Of a stretch of 64,000 nt of DNA, positions 53,595 through 62,547 are shown piece by piece. Location of the stretch: positions 1-64,000 of the forward strand of contig WVSP01000003.1 of assembly GCA_015689735.1 (NCBI GenBank). The letters are read 5' to 3'. Made by a program: the position numbers and the translations under genes. Below the pieces are notes generated by a model that saw nothing but the letters and a program-made list of their open reading frames with translations, had not been told where the DNA came from and did not search any database. Source of the stretch: Rhodobacterales bacterium LSUCC0031. Its GTDB lineage: Bacteria > Pseudomonadota > Alphaproteobacteria > Rhodobacterales > Rhodobacteraceae. How positions within the stretch are numbered: the first letter of the stretch is position 1; each line of letters starts with the position of its first letter.

Positions 53595-54374
53595 ATGGCC
53601 CGGCCTGTGATCGGCATCATCGGCAATCATCACCTGATCAATGATCAGTACGCAACCCATGCCGGTGGCGCGATGAATTCGCAAGCCGTGGCCGAGGTTG
53701 CCGGCGCGCTGCCCTTGGTCATCCCCGCCGATCCGCGCTTTGTCTGCATCACCGATCTGATGGAGGTGTGCGACGGCTTTCTCTTTACAGGGGGGCGGCC
53801 CAATGTGCATCCCGAGGAATATGGCGAGGCGGAAACGGCGGCGCATGGCGCGTTCGACCGTGCGCGCGACGCGGTGGCGCTTCCGCTGATCCGGGCCTGC
53901 GTGGCGCGCGGCCAGCCGATCATGGGCGTGTGTCGCGGCTTTCAGGAACTCAACGTTGCCATGGGCGGCTCGCTCTACCCCGAGATCCGCGACCTGCCGG
54001 GGCGGATGAACCACCGCATGCCGCCCGATGGCACGATCGAAGAGAAATTCGCGCTGCGCCACCCGGTGCGCTTTACCGAACATGGACCGTTTCACAAGCT
54101 TTTCGGCGCCATCGAAGTGATGACCAACACACTGCATGGCCAAGGGATCAAGCAGCCCGGCGCGCGGATCGTGATCGATGGATACGCCCCCGATGGCACG
54201 CCCGAAGCGATTTATGTCGCCGATGCGCCGGGGTTCACCCTCTCGGTGCAATGGCACCCCGAGTATCAGGCTGCGCAAGACCCAGTCTCGCGCCCGCTGT
54301 TTACCGCTTTCGGCGCGGCGGTGCAGGCCTGGGCTGATTTCCGCCGCCCCATGCCAGTGGCAGAGGTCGCCTAA
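53595..54374 (+). CDS. Class I glutamine amidotransferase-like hydrolase (peptidase C26)
   Basis: A 259-residue protein of the gamma-glutamyl-gamma-aminobutyrate hydrolase family. The nucleophile Cys lies in IMGVCRGFQELNVAMGG and the His in LSVQWHPEYQA with a following Asp; LFTGGRPNVHPEEYGE is the usual substrate loop. It likely hydrolyses a gamma-glutamylated amine. ATG at 53595 is favoured over 53589 because GAGGGGG is 7 bases upstream. No putrescine genes adjoin. Confidence 0.9.
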   Translation: MARPVIGIIGNHHLINDQYATHAGGAMNSQAVAEVAGALPLVIPADPRFVCITDLMEVCDGFLFTGGRPNVHPEEYGEAETAAHGAFDRARDAVALPLIRACVARGQPIMGVCRGFQELNVAMGGSLYPEIRDLPGRMNHRMPPDGTIEEKFALRHPVRFTEHGPFHKLFGAIEVMTNTLHGQGIKQPGARIVIDGYAPDGTPEAIYVADAPGFTLSVQWHPEYQAAQDPVSRPLFTAFGAAVQAWADFRRPMPVAEVA

Positions 54375-54406
54375 ACAAGGAACGCACGGCCCCCTACACG
54401 CAGCCC

Positions 54407-54589
54407 TCAGCCCTGACCGGCACCCCGCATATCGCGGATATGGGCGCGGATTTTCTCCCAATTGGCGGCATTCGCGGCGTGGCCTGCGGCGCGCGCTGCG
54501 GCGGCTTTTTGTGCCGCTTCGGCCTCAGCCTTGTCGCCATGGGCATCATAAAGGCTGCGGGCATATTGCATGCGATGTTTTTGATCCAT
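54407..54589 (-). CDS. Small charged helical protein
   Basis: A 60-residue protein, MDQKHRMQYARSLYDAHGDK at the start, then an Ala-rich helix (EAEAAQKAAAARAAGHAANA) and NWEKIRAHIRDMRG. GGGAGA precedes the ATG at a proper distance. It follows the ligase gene by 121 bases on the same strand and may belong to that operon. I recall similar short proteins in this family of bacteria, without known function. Confidence 0.7.
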   Translation of the reverse strand: MDQKHRMQYARSLYDAHGDKAEAEAAQKAAAARAAGHAANAANWEKIRAHIRDMRGAGQG

Positions 54590-54710
54590 CCGGGCGTCTC
54601 CCTGTGTGCTGGATATGCTCCAAGCCTACCATAGGCCGCGCGCCATGGCCGACAGGGTACGGTGCGGCCATGCATCTGGGCAAGACATCGCCGATTGACC
54701 AAGGCCTTGA

Positions 54711-56309
54711 TCAGCCGAAACTGGCCAGCACTGCCTTGAGATCATCGAGGCTTGCCACCTCTGCCACGGGTTTATCGCGCCGCCAGCGCACCATGCGCGG
54801 AAAGCGCAAAGCCACACCTGATTTATGGCGGGGGCTGGCTTGTATCCCCTCAAAGGCGATCTCGAACACCAGTTCCGGGCGCACCGCGCGCACAGGGCCG
54901 AAACGCTCGGTCGTGTTCTTGCGCACCCATGCTGTAATCTCGCGGAATTCCGCGTCGCTGAGGCCCGAATAGGCCTTGGTGAAAGGCACAAATCCCGCCC
55001 CGTCACGCACGGCAAAGGTGAAATCGGTGTAAAGCGTGGCGCGCCGCCCGGACCCGGCTTGGGCATAGATCATCACCGCGTCGATGCTCAGCGGGTCAAG
55101 CTTCCATTTCCACACATCGCCCCGCCGCCGCCCAGCATGATACGGGGCCGAAAGCCGCTTGAGCATGAGCCCCTCGGCCCCACGATCGCGTGCCGTGGCC
55201 CGGCTCGCGACCAATCCTGCCCAATCGGTCGCGGCAATGGCGGGCGAAAGGTGTAACGGCACAGCCTTGGGCAGATCGTCCAACAGCCCCGCCAAGATCG
55301 CGCGCCGCGCGCCAAAGGGCCGCGTGCGCAGATCCTCGCCCTGCCATTCGAGCAGATCATAGGCCATCACAATCGCCGGTGCCTCGGCCAAGAGGCGCTT
55401 TGGCACGGTCTTGCGCCCGATCCGCGGTTGCAGCTTGGCAAAACCCATGGGGCGTCTTGCAGCGTGATCCCAGGCCAGAACCTCACCATCGATCACGGTG
55501 CCATCGGGCAAGACCGCAGCAATCGCCGCTGCCTCGGGAAAGCGATCGGTCATCAACTCTTCGCCACGCGACCACAGGTGATGGGCGCCACCCCGTTTGA
55601 TCAACTGGCCCCGGATACCATCCCATTTATCCTCGGCCAGCCAATCGGCACACGGCCCGAGATCGATCGGATCAAGGTCAAGCTGATGGGCCAAGGCAAA
55701 GGGATAAGGCCGCGAAAGGGCCGCTTGCGGATCATGCCCAGCGATCAGTCCGGCCCAATCGGTCGTATCAGGCGACCAATCTCCCATCAGGCGATGGGTC
55801 AGTTCCGCAGGATCTATCCCGGTCGCCTCGGCCAAGGCGCGTGTCATCAGCTTTTGGCTGACCCCCATCCGCCAGCCGCCGGTGATCAGCTTGTTGAAAA
55901 CGAAACGCTGCACAGGCGGCAGTCCATCCCATGCCTGTAACACGAATGCGCGCCGCGCCGCATCATCCGCCTTATCAAGCGCGCGAAGTTCGGCGATCCA
56001 ACCGCTCAGCGAGTTCACGATATCGCCGCGCGGCGGGGGCAGGATCAGCGCGATCGTCTCGGACAGATCGCCCACTACGGGATAACAGGTCTCGAACATC
56101 CATGGCGTGATGCCTGCGGCCTCGGCAGCCCAAAGGCGCAACTTGGAGGCGGTGATGCTGCGCCGCGGACGCCGCCCCGACAACAGCGCCACGGTCCACA
56201 GCCTGTCGGTTTCGGGCGCGGTGCGGAAATATGCAGCCAAAGCCGCAAGTTTGGTGCTGGTGCGCGTGGTCTGGTCTAGTGCCGTGACCAACGCGGCAAA
56301 ATCCTTCAT
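54711..56309 (-). CDS. ATP-dependent DNA ligase of the ligase/exonuclease repair system
   Basis: A 532-residue ATP ligase. The nucleotidyl Lys near residue 228 is in LAEDKWDGIRGQL; other motifs are WSRGEELMTDRFPE, VIDGEVLAWD, EGLMLKR and DVWKWK. The N-terminal ~200 residues form a DNA-binding domain like that of LigB-type bacterial ligases found beside an MBL-fold exonuclease (annotated cisplatin-damage-response ligases). The start overlaps the alpha/beta hydrolase stop by 4 bases. The Lhr-type helicase and metallophosphoesterase often linked to the system are not seen nearby. Confidence 0.92.
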   Translation of the reverse strand: MKDFAALVTALDQTTRTSTKLAALAAYFRTAPETDRLWTVALLSGRRPRRSITASKLRLWAAEAAGITPWMFETCYPVVGDLSETIALILPPPRGDIVNSLSGWIAELRALDKADDAARRAFVLQAWDGLPPVQRFVFNKLITGGWRMGVSQKLMTRALAEATGIDPAELTHRLMGDWSPDTTDWAGLIAGHDPQAALSRPYPFALAHQLDLDPIDLGPCADWLAEDKWDGIRGQLIKRGGAHHLWSRGEELMTDRFPEAAAIAAVLPDGTVIDGEVLAWDHAARRPMGFAKLQPRIGRKTVPKRLLAEAPAIVMAYDLLEWQGEDLRTRPFGARRAILAGLLDDLPKAVPLHLSPAIAATDWAGLVASRATARDRGAEGLMLKRLSAPYHAGRRRGDVWKWKLDPLSIDAVMIYAQAGSGRRATLYTDFTFAVRDGAGFVPFTKAYSGLSDAEFREITAWVRKNTTERFGPVRAVRPELVFEIAFEGIQASPRHKSGVALRFPRMVRWRRDKPVAEVASLDDLKAVLASFG

Positions 56310-57193
56310 CGCGCGGCCCTTTCGCGCAAGAACGCCCCAAGCGCGCCCAAGGCACGATCCGCGGCAGGCGCACGGCCTGCATGGATGTGCCAGACATGGG
56401 GCAGACCCGGCCAAAGATCGAGATGGGCATGCTCCATGGTTGCAGCCAGCACCTTGGCATCATGGGCCAAGACCTCCTCTGCCCCGGCTTGGATCATGCA
56501 AGGTGGCAGGCCCGTCAGGTCACCCTTGAGCGGAGAGATCATGGGATCGGAAGGATCGACACCGACCAGATAGGCGCGCGCGATCCGTGCCGCCCATTGC
56601 GGCGGGATCAGCATCTCGCGAGGTGCGGCGGCAAAACGCGCGGTGATATCGCCCGACAGATCCGCGACAGGTGCGATCAGCGCCATGGCGCGCGGCAGCG
56701 GCCCGCCCGCATCGCGCAGGTGCTGCGCCAACAACAGCGCGAGATTGCCGCCCGCACTGTCACCGGCCAAGGCCAAAGGCGCACATCCAGCGGCCACGTA
56801 CCGCCCATGCGCCGCGATTACATCATCCCGCGCCGCCGGCCAAGGATGGGCAGGCGCGCGCCGGTATCGCGGCAAGACCGCGACCATGCCCGCCGCGCGC
56901 GCCAAATGGGCGGCAAGAGCCGCATGGGTGCGCGGGCTTCCGATGGTGAAGCCGCCGCCATGGATATACATCATCACCGGCGCATCGGCGGCCAGACCTG
57001 CGGGGCGCAACCACAAGGCCCCGTCGTCGTCCCATGTCATCGCCACATCACGCGGCATGCGACTTCCGATCCGGGCCGAAAGCGCGAAAAGCGCGCGCAG
57101 CACCTTTTGGGAGGCGACCATCGCCAACACAGGCCGATCCACCCACAGCGCCATGGCACGCCAAGCCCTGTCATGCCACGTCAGCGCGTTCAT
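56306..57193 (-). CDS. Alpha/beta hydrolase (HSL/esterase type) inside the repair operon
   Basis: A 295-residue hydrolase of the hormone-sensitive-lipase group: oxyanion-hole YIHGGGFTIGSP, nucleophile Ser in LAGDSAGGNLALLL, an Asp in the VGVDPSDPM region and a His in GLPHVWHIH. It is translationally coupled on both sides by ATGA overlaps, to the exonuclease upstream and the ligase downstream. That packing implies co-expression with DNA repair, which is unexpected for an esterase. The substrate is unknown. Confidence 0.92.
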   Translation of the reverse strand: MNALTWHDRAWRAMALWVDRPVLAMVASQKVLRALFALSARIGSRMPRDVAMTWDDDGALWLRPAGLAADAPVMMYIHGGGFTIGSPRTHAALAAHLARAAGMVAVLPRYRRAPAHPWPAARDDVIAAHGRYVAAGCAPLALAGDSAGGNLALLLAQHLRDAGGPLPRAMALIAPVADLSGDITARFAAAPREMLIPPQWAARIARAYLVGVDPSDPMISPLKGDLTGLPPCMIQAGAEEVLAHDAKVLAATMEHAHLDLWPGLPHVWHIHAGRAPAADRALGALGAFLRERAAR

Positions 57194-58203
57194 CCCGCCA
57201 CCTCTGCGCCCTCGCCCATATCGAGGCTTTCACCATCAAATGCCGTTTGCACAATCCCGGCCTGATAGCCGCACTCTTCCAGCCAGCGGGCAAACGGCGC
57301 GGTGTAGCCATGCGTGACGAATACCCGCTCGGCCCCGGTCGCCGCGATCGCCGCGTTCAGCCCCACCCAATCGGCATGGTCCGAAATGACAAAGCCCCGA
57401 TCCGCCCCCCGCCTGCGCCTGACGCCGCGCAGCTGCATCCATCCCGAGGCGATGCCCGTTGACACTGGGCCAAAACGGCGCAGCCACGCCGAGCCCAGCG
57501 CCGATGGGGGGGCCACGACCATCGCTCCGCGATAGGATTTCAGATCCAGCCCCGCCGTCACCGCAATCGTTTCCGGCAAGGCAATCCCCTGCCCGCGCAG
57601 CACGTCATTGGTCGCGGTAATCGCCCCATGGGTCAAGATCGGGCCAAGGCCCGGATCCAGCATGCGCAAGATCCGCTGCGCCTTGCCCAGCGCATACGCG
57701 CCGATGACCGCCGTCTGGCCCTTGGCGCGCACTTCGGCCCACCAGCGATTGATCTCGGCAGCCAAGCTGGCTTGGTCCGGCCAATGATAAATCGGCAATC
57801 CAAAAGTACATTCGCTGATGAAGGCATGGCATGGCACGGGTTCAAAGGCCTCGCTCAACCCGTCATCGACGGTCTTGTAGTCACCCGAGACAACCCAGAC
57901 CTCGCCTCTTACGGCCACCCGGATCTGCGCCGAACCCGGCACATGGCCTGCCGGGTGAAAACTGATCTCGGCCTCACCGATGCGCAGCACCTCGCCATAG
58001 CGAAGCGTTTGCAGCCCAATCTCGCCCAAACGGTGGCACAAAACCGGGGCCGCACCGGTGGTGGCAAGGTAGCGCCCATGTCCCGCCCGTGCATGATCGG
58101 CATGCCCATGCGTGATCAGCGCCCGTTCAACTGGACGCCACGGGTCGATATAGACATCCGCTGCGGGGCAATAGATCCCCGCCTGCCTGAATTCCAAAAC
58201 CAT
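57190..58203 (-). CDS. Ligase-associated MBL-fold DNA exonuclease
   Basis: A 337-residue metallo-beta-lactamase/beta-CASP protein of the kind linked to ATP-dependent ligase in bacterial damage-response operons. Metal motifs are ALITHGHADHARAGH, VSGDYKTVDDG with Asp, SDHADW and FVTHGYTAPFARWLEE. It should trim damaged ends before ligation. The start at 58203 (MVLEFRQAG) follows GTGGGG; the extra N-terminal codons upstream are not needed. It is the first gene of the exonuclease-hydrolase-ligase operon. Confidence 0.92.
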   Translation of the reverse strand: MVLEFRQAGIYCPAADVYIDPWRPVERALITHGHADHARAGHGRYLATTGAAPVLCHRLGEIGLQTLRYGEVLRIGEAEISFHPAGHVPGSAQIRVAVRGEVWVVSGDYKTVDDGLSEAFEPVPCHAFISECTFGLPIYHWPDQASLAAEINRWWAEVRAKGQTAVIGAYALGKAQRILRMLDPGLGPILTHGAITATNDVLRGQGIALPETIAVTAGLDLKSYRGAMVVAPPSALGSAWLRRFGPVSTGIASGWMQLRGVRRRRGADRGFVISDHADWVGLNAAIAATGAERVFVTHGYTAPFARWLEECGYQAGIVQTAFDGESLDMGEGAEVAG

Positions 58204-58330
58204 GCCCCACAGGGTAGGCCGTTCGCCCAAAGCTGCAAGCAGATGCTCGGCGCATCGCGCTATCCCGTTGCAGCCCTTGCTTGTCGCAACGGCAAAAGGC
58301 TAAATGCCTGCCGATCCAAAGGGAGGTTCC

Positions 58331-58699
58331 ATGCCACGTTACGCGTACAAGCTTGTCCCGGCACCACAACGTGCAACCAAGCATAAGGGGCTCAAGGGTG
58401 CCGATCTTTTCGCAGCCACCATTCAAGAGATCCTCAATACGCTGGGCCAAGACGGCTGGGAATTTCAACGCGCCGAAACCCTTCCCGAAGATGTGCGCAC
58501 AGGGCTCACCGCGCGCACCATCATGGATCGGCACCTCTTGGTGTTTCGTCGCCCCTTGCCCGAAAATGCGCAAACGCTCCCGGCCTCGCCCCATCGCGCA
58601 ACGCTCACCAATGACCCGTCACAGCACGATGCCGAGGATCAACCAAGCCTTGCCAACCTGTTCTTGGATGGCCGCGCGCCGTCCGACCCACGCGGCTAG
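58331..58699 (+). CDS. DUF4177 family protein
   Basis: A 122-residue protein whose first ~85 residues fit DUF4177 (YAYKLVPAPQRATKHKGLKG, LNTLGQDGWEFQRAETLP). The rest is a low-complexity acidic tail ending NLFLDGRAPSDPRG. AGGGAGG precedes the ATG at 58331. It converges on bolA with a 6-base gap. Function unknown. Confidence 0.85.
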   Translation: MPRYAYKLVPAPQRATKHKGLKGADLFAATIQEILNTLGQDGWEFQRAETLPEDVRTGLTARTIMDRHLLVFRRPLPENAQTLPASPHRATLTNDPSQHDAEDQPSLANLFLDGRAPSDPRG

Positions 58700-58705
58700 C
58701 CGCGC

Positions 58706-58963
58706 CTAAGCCTCGATCTGCAAGGCAAGTGCGTGAATTTCGGCCATCAACTCCGGACCGATCGCCGCATGCACCGCCCGATGACGTGCGATCCGGGCCA
58801 TGCCCGCAAAATGTGCGCTTGCGATCAGCACGCGGAAATGGCTCTCGCCGCCCTCTTGATAGCCTGCATGGCCACGATGACCCTCGCTTTCATCGATGAC
58901 CTCAAGCCGATGCGGCGCAAAGGCCGCATCGAGCTTACTTTTGATTTTCTCACCTCTTGTCAC
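58706..58963 (-). CDS. bolA: BolA family protein
   Basis: An 85-residue BolA-like protein that works with monothiol glutaredoxins in iron-sulfur trafficking and stress morphology. It has HRGHAGYQEGGESHFRV with the conserved His, and the helix-turn FAGMARIARHRAVHAAIG. GTG at 58963 is chosen because GGAGG sits 8 bases upstream and it yields the family length; the open frame further upstream belongs to no protein. It is divergent from the DnaJ-domain gene, an arrangement common in this group. Confidence 0.92.
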   Translation of the reverse strand: MTRGEKIKSKLDAAFAPHRLEVIDESEGHRGHAGYQEGGESHFRVLIASAHFAGMARIARHRAVHAAIGPELMAEIHALALQIEA

Positions 58964-59039
58964 GATTTCTGCCTCCAGCCCCTTCACCTTGCCGCCCGAA
59001 ACACTAGACTTGCTCCTCCGAGTCGATAAGGAAAGACCA

Positions 59040-59669
59040 ATGTCCGCCAAGGACCCCTTCAATTTCGACCTGCGTGTGTCGACCGACAAGAAAAAGCGCC
59101 GCTCGGGCCGGCGCGGCATGTCAGGTGCCTTTGAAACCTCGCAACGCGTCTGCGAGGCCGATGGCTGCGAGGAAGCAGGCCAGTATCGCGCTCCCAAAAG
59201 CCCCGATAACCTCGAGGATTACAAGTGGTTTTGTCGCGAACATGTGCGCGAATACAATCTGAAATGGAACTTCTTCGACGGCACCACCGAGGCCGAGATG
59301 GAAGCCCAGCTCGATCGCGACCGCGTCTGGGATCGCCCCACCAAGCCCTTCAAGCGCAGCGTCGAGGAACGCGCATGGGCGCGTCTTGGGGTCGATGACG
59401 CCCATCAGGTGCTCGGCGGCAACGCCACGCGCAACCCTGGCCGTGCCGGCGGCGCGGCTCGCAAGCTGCCGCCCACCGAACGCAAGGCGCTTGAAATCCT
59501 TGACGCCAAGGATAGCTGGACCAAGACCGAGATCCGCAAAAGCTACAAGGCACTGATCAAGGTGCTTCACCCAGATATGAATGGCGGCGACCGCTCGGAT
59601 GAAGACCGCCTGCAAGAGGTTGTCTGGGCTTGGGACCAGATCAAGGACAGCCGCAATTTCTCCGATTGA
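59040..59669 (+). CDS. J-domain protein with Cys-rich N-terminal module
   Basis: A 209-residue protein with the J domain at the C-terminus (about 150-209): KALEILDAKDSWTKTEIRKS, then the HPD motif in LHPDMNGGDRSDEDR. The N-terminal part has VCEADGCEEAG and later WFCREHVREYN; this CxxxxC plus CxxH set could bind zinc. It would stimulate DnaK ATPase for some client. The layout differs from DnaJ itself. AAGGAAAG precedes the ATG. It is divergent from bolA. Confidence 0.88.
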   Translation: MSAKDPFNFDLRVSTDKKKRRSGRRGMSGAFETSQRVCEADGCEEAGQYRAPKSPDNLEDYKWFCREHVREYNLKWNFFDGTTEAEMEAQLDRDRVWDRPTKPFKRSVEERAWARLGVDDAHQVLGGNATRNPGRAGGAARKLPPTERKALEILDAKDSWTKTEIRKSYKALIKVLHPDMNGGDRSDEDRLQEVVWAWDQIKDSRNFSD

Positions 59670-59682
59670 ACCCGGCATCGGC

Positions 59683-59716
59683 CCTTCTTCGTTTCATAAA
59701 TATCCCCGCCGGAGGC
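59683..59716 (-). repeat. Dispersed repeat copy R3
   Basis: A ~34-base element nearly identical, in the same orientation, to copy R2 near 41028. On the minus strand its core reads GGGGATATTTATGAAACG. It lies 14 bases after the J-domain gene. Copies R1 (40968) and R4 (63881) are its other relatives. Confidence 0.75.
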
Positions 59717-59777
59717 ACCCGGTTGGACAAAACGCGGCCAAGACCCGAACGGGGATGATCGCCCGCCACATAGCCCC

Positions 59778-59825
59778 CGCGCCGCGCGTGCGGCGCGCCC
59801 CCTTCCCCGCCGCACGCGCGGCGCG
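59778..59825 (+). promoter_or_regulatory. Very strong GC hairpin ahead of the flavoprotein gene
   Basis: An 18-base perfect inverted repeat (arm CGCGCCGCGCGTGCGGCG) around a 12-base pyrimidine-rich loop, ending 17 bases before the next ATG. It could terminate transcription from the J-domain gene or hold the ribosome site of the flavoprotein gene. No U-run follows. Confidence 0.55.
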
Positions 59826-59842
59826 CCAACGGGATTGACCGC

Positions 59843-61066
59843 ATGCGCGACACGACTGTCACGACCCTGATCCTCGGCGCCGGTGCGGCGGGCATGATGT
59901 GTGCGGCCCATGCCGGGCCGGATGTGCTGATCGTCGATCACGCCAAGGCGCCGGGCGAAAAGATCCGCATTTCCGGCGGGGGTCGGTGCAATTTCACCAA
60001 TCTGCACACGACGCCTGCGAATTTCCTGTCCGAAAACCCGCATTTCTGCAAATCGGCGCTGGCGCGCTACACGCAATGGGATTTCCTCGATCTCGTCGCG
60101 CGCCATGGCATCGCCTGGCATGAGAAAACCTTGGGGCAATTATTTTGCGACAACTCGGCCAAGGACATCATCGCCATGCTGCGCAACGAAATGGCCGGGG
60201 CCGATCTCTGGCTCGAGACATCAGTGATCGATGTCACCCATGATGGGGCGGCCTTTCGCGTGCGGCTGAGCCGCGCAGGCCGCCCCGTCACGGTCACGGC
60301 CCGCCATCTCGTTCTTGCCACGGGCGGCAAATCCATTCCCAAGATGGGGGCCACAGGACTTGCCTACCAGATCGCGGCGCAATTCGGGCATCGCATCACC
60401 GACACGCGCCCGGCCCTTGTGCCGCTTACCTTCGACGAGGCGCAAAAGGCGGTTTTTGCCGCCTTGGCAGGCACAGCCCTGGATTGCCAGGTCGCCTGCA
60501 ACGGGGCCAGCTTCGACGAAGCGATGCTCTTTACCCATCGTGGCCTGTCGGGGCCGGCGGTGCTGCAAATCTCCTCCTATTGGCGCGAGGGCGATACGCT
60601 GTCGATCCGGCTTTGCCCCGCGCATGACCTCTTCGCACTGTTGCGCGCGCGCCGTGCAACGGCCGGGGCAAAATCCATGGCCACGATCCTGGCCGAGATC
60701 CTGCCCAAGAAGCTTGCCCACCATCTTGCCACCGCATGGGGGGTCGCAGGTAATCTGGCCGACCAGTCCGACGCTGCCCTGCGGGTACTGGCCGACCGGC
60801 TTGAGGGATGGCGGCTGACCCCCACCTCGTCGGAGGGGTATCGCACCGCCGAAGTGACGCTTGGCGGGGTGGCGACCGATCAGATCAACGCGACAACGAT
60901 GCAATCGCGTAACGTGCCAGGGCTCTTCATCATCGGCGAGGCGCTCGATGTCACGGGTTGGCTCGGGGGCTATAATTTCCAATGGGCGTGGTCTTCGGCC
61001 GTGGCCGCGGGGCAGGCCATCGCGACCACGGATAAAGGGCTCAATCCCGCCAGAACCGCGCGCTGA
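59843..61066 (+). CDS. HI0933/BaiN-family FAD-dependent oxidoreductase
   Basis: A 407-residue flavoprotein. The FAD motif LILGAGAAGMMCA lies at the N-terminus, followed by GEKIRISGGGRCNFTN, the family hallmark, and the closing GLFIIGEALDVTGWLGGYNFQWAWSS-like region binding FAD. The physiological substrate of the family is poorly known. Only a weak GGGA precedes the ATG, and a strong hairpin lies immediately upstream. Its 3' end overlaps convergent trkH by 26 bases. Confidence 0.92.
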   Translation: MRDTTVTTLILGAGAAGMMCAAHAGPDVLIVDHAKAPGEKIRISGGGRCNFTNLHTTPANFLSENPHFCKSALARYTQWDFLDLVARHGIAWHEKTLGQLFCDNSAKDIIAMLRNEMAGADLWLETSVIDVTHDGAAFRVRLSRAGRPVTVTARHLVLATGGKSIPKMGATGLAYQIAAQFGHRITDTRPALVPLTFDEAQKAVFAALAGTALDCQVACNGASFDEAMLFTHRGLSGPAVLQISSYWREGDTLSIRLCPAHDLFALLRARRATAGAKSMATILAEILPKKLAHHLATAWGVAGNLADQSDAALRVLADRLEGWRLTPTSSEGYRTAEVTLGGVATDQINATTMQSRNVPGLFIIGEALDVTGWLGGYNFQWAWSSAVAAGQAIATTDKGLNPARTAR

Positions 61067-62489
61067 ACAAGACAAAGACCGCCAAGAGCTCAAGCCGCCC
61101 CAAGGTCATGGCGAGGATCATGATCCACTTGGCGGCCATCGGAAAGGCCTCCATGGACCCCGTGGCCGTGACCTCTGGCCCATAGGCCGGGCCAATATTG
61201 GCAACCGATGTCCACGCGGCCGTGACCGCCGTCTGGGTGGTAAGACCCGTGAGCGAGAGCAACACCGCTGTGACACCCAAGGTCAGGAAGAACAGCACCG
61301 TAAAAGCCATGACCGAATCGATCACATCGCGTTCGATCGGCCGTCCATCAAGGCGTGGCGCGGTCACGATACTGGGCCGCAGCAGACGACGAAACTCGGC
61401 CCAAAGCGCTTCCTTCAGCACAAGGTAGCGAAACACCTTGACCGAACATCCCGTCGAGGCGGTGCAGCCCCCGATCAGCCCGAAGATGAACAAGATCGCA
61501 AAAGAAAATCCGCCCCATGTCGTCACATCGGTGCTGGTGTAGCCTGTCCCCGTCGTATGCGAGACGACGTTGAACAGGGTCTCGCGCACGTTCGGCGCGA
61601 AGCTGTCGCCGATGACCACGGCGCGCCAGATAAAGATGGCAAGGCAGGCATAGCCCATCCAACGCAAGAAGGCGCGCACCTGCACATCGCGCCACAAGGC
61701 CAAGGGATCGCCATTGGCGAGCTGGATGAAGCGCACGAAGGGCAAGGCAGCAAGGATCATGAACACGACCGCCGCATATTCGGCCGGCCCAACAAAGGCC
61801 GCAAAGCTTTGATCGGTGCTGGAAAAGCCACCTGTCGATACGGTTGTCAGCGCATGGACCACCGCGGCAAACCCGTCCATGCCCAAGAGCGCATAGGTGG
61901 CCGCACAGGCAAGCGTCAGCACGATATAAGCCACCACCAGCCCACGAGAGATGTCGATGGCCCGCGGCAAGACCTTGCCCAGCGTGTCGAAGCCTTCGGC
62001 GCGGAAGAACTGCATCCCCCCCACGCGCATCACAGGCAAAAAGATCAAGGCAACGATAACGATCCCGAGACCGCCCAGCCATTGCAAGATCCCGCGCCAT
62101 AGGTTCACGCCGCGCGGCAGATTATCCAGACCCGAAAAAACGGTTGATCCTGTCGTCGTCACGCCCGAGACCGCCTCGAAATAGGCATCGGTGAGCCCAA
62201 CATCGGGCGCGCCCAAGATAAAGGGGATCGCCCCGAAAAAGGGCAAGACCACCCATGTCGCCGTCGTCAGCAGGAAAGCTTGCCGAACTGTCATCTGGGC
62301 AAAGTCGAAATTCGCGGTTGCAAGCGACACGCTGCCGCCAAGCGCGATGCACAGCGCGGCCGAGACAGCAAAGGCCTGCCAATTGGGGTTGGCATCGACC
62401 AGATCGAGGACCATAGGAAACAGCATCGCCAATCCCAACACGATGGTCAGGAGGCCGAGAATAAAGCCCACAGGTCTGAGATCCAGCAT
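61041..62489 (-). CDS. trkH: Potassium uptake protein TrkH
   Basis: A 482-residue membrane protein with four M1-P-M2-like repeats. Selectivity-filter segments are GVTTTGSTVF, ALTTVSTGGFS, HTTGTGYTSTD and SVANIGPAYG; GGLGIVIVAL is also typical. It imports K+ with a TrkA-type regulatory partner not in the window. ATG at 62489 gives the standard length but has no clear Shine-Dalgarno; TTG at 62525 would add 12 residues. It is convergent with the flavoprotein gene and 58 bases after folE2. Confidence 0.94.
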   Translation of the reverse strand: MLDLRPVGFILGLLTIVLGLAMLFPMVLDLVDANPNWQAFAVSAALCIALGGSVSLATANFDFAQMTVRQAFLLTTATWVVLPFFGAIPFILGAPDVGLTDAYFEAVSGVTTTGSTVFSGLDNLPRGVNLWRGILQWLGGLGIVIVALIFLPVMRVGGMQFFRAEGFDTLGKVLPRAIDISRGLVVAYIVLTLACAATYALLGMDGFAAVVHALTTVSTGGFSSTDQSFAAFVGPAEYAAVVFMILAALPFVRFIQLANGDPLALWRDVQVRAFLRWMGYACLAIFIWRAVVIGDSFAPNVRETLFNVVSHTTGTGYTSTDVTTWGGFSFAILFIFGLIGGCTASTGCSVKVFRYLVLKEALWAEFRRLLRPSIVTAPRLDGRPIERDVIDSVMAFTVLFFLTLGVTAVLLSLTGLTTQTAVTAAWTSVANIGPAYGPEVTATGSMEAFPMAAKWIMILAMTLGRLELLAVFVLFSARFWRD

Positions 62490-62547
62490 GCGCGGAGGGT
62501 TGGACGCCGCGCGCGCCGCTGTCAAGCAATGGCGCGCGCAAACCGCC

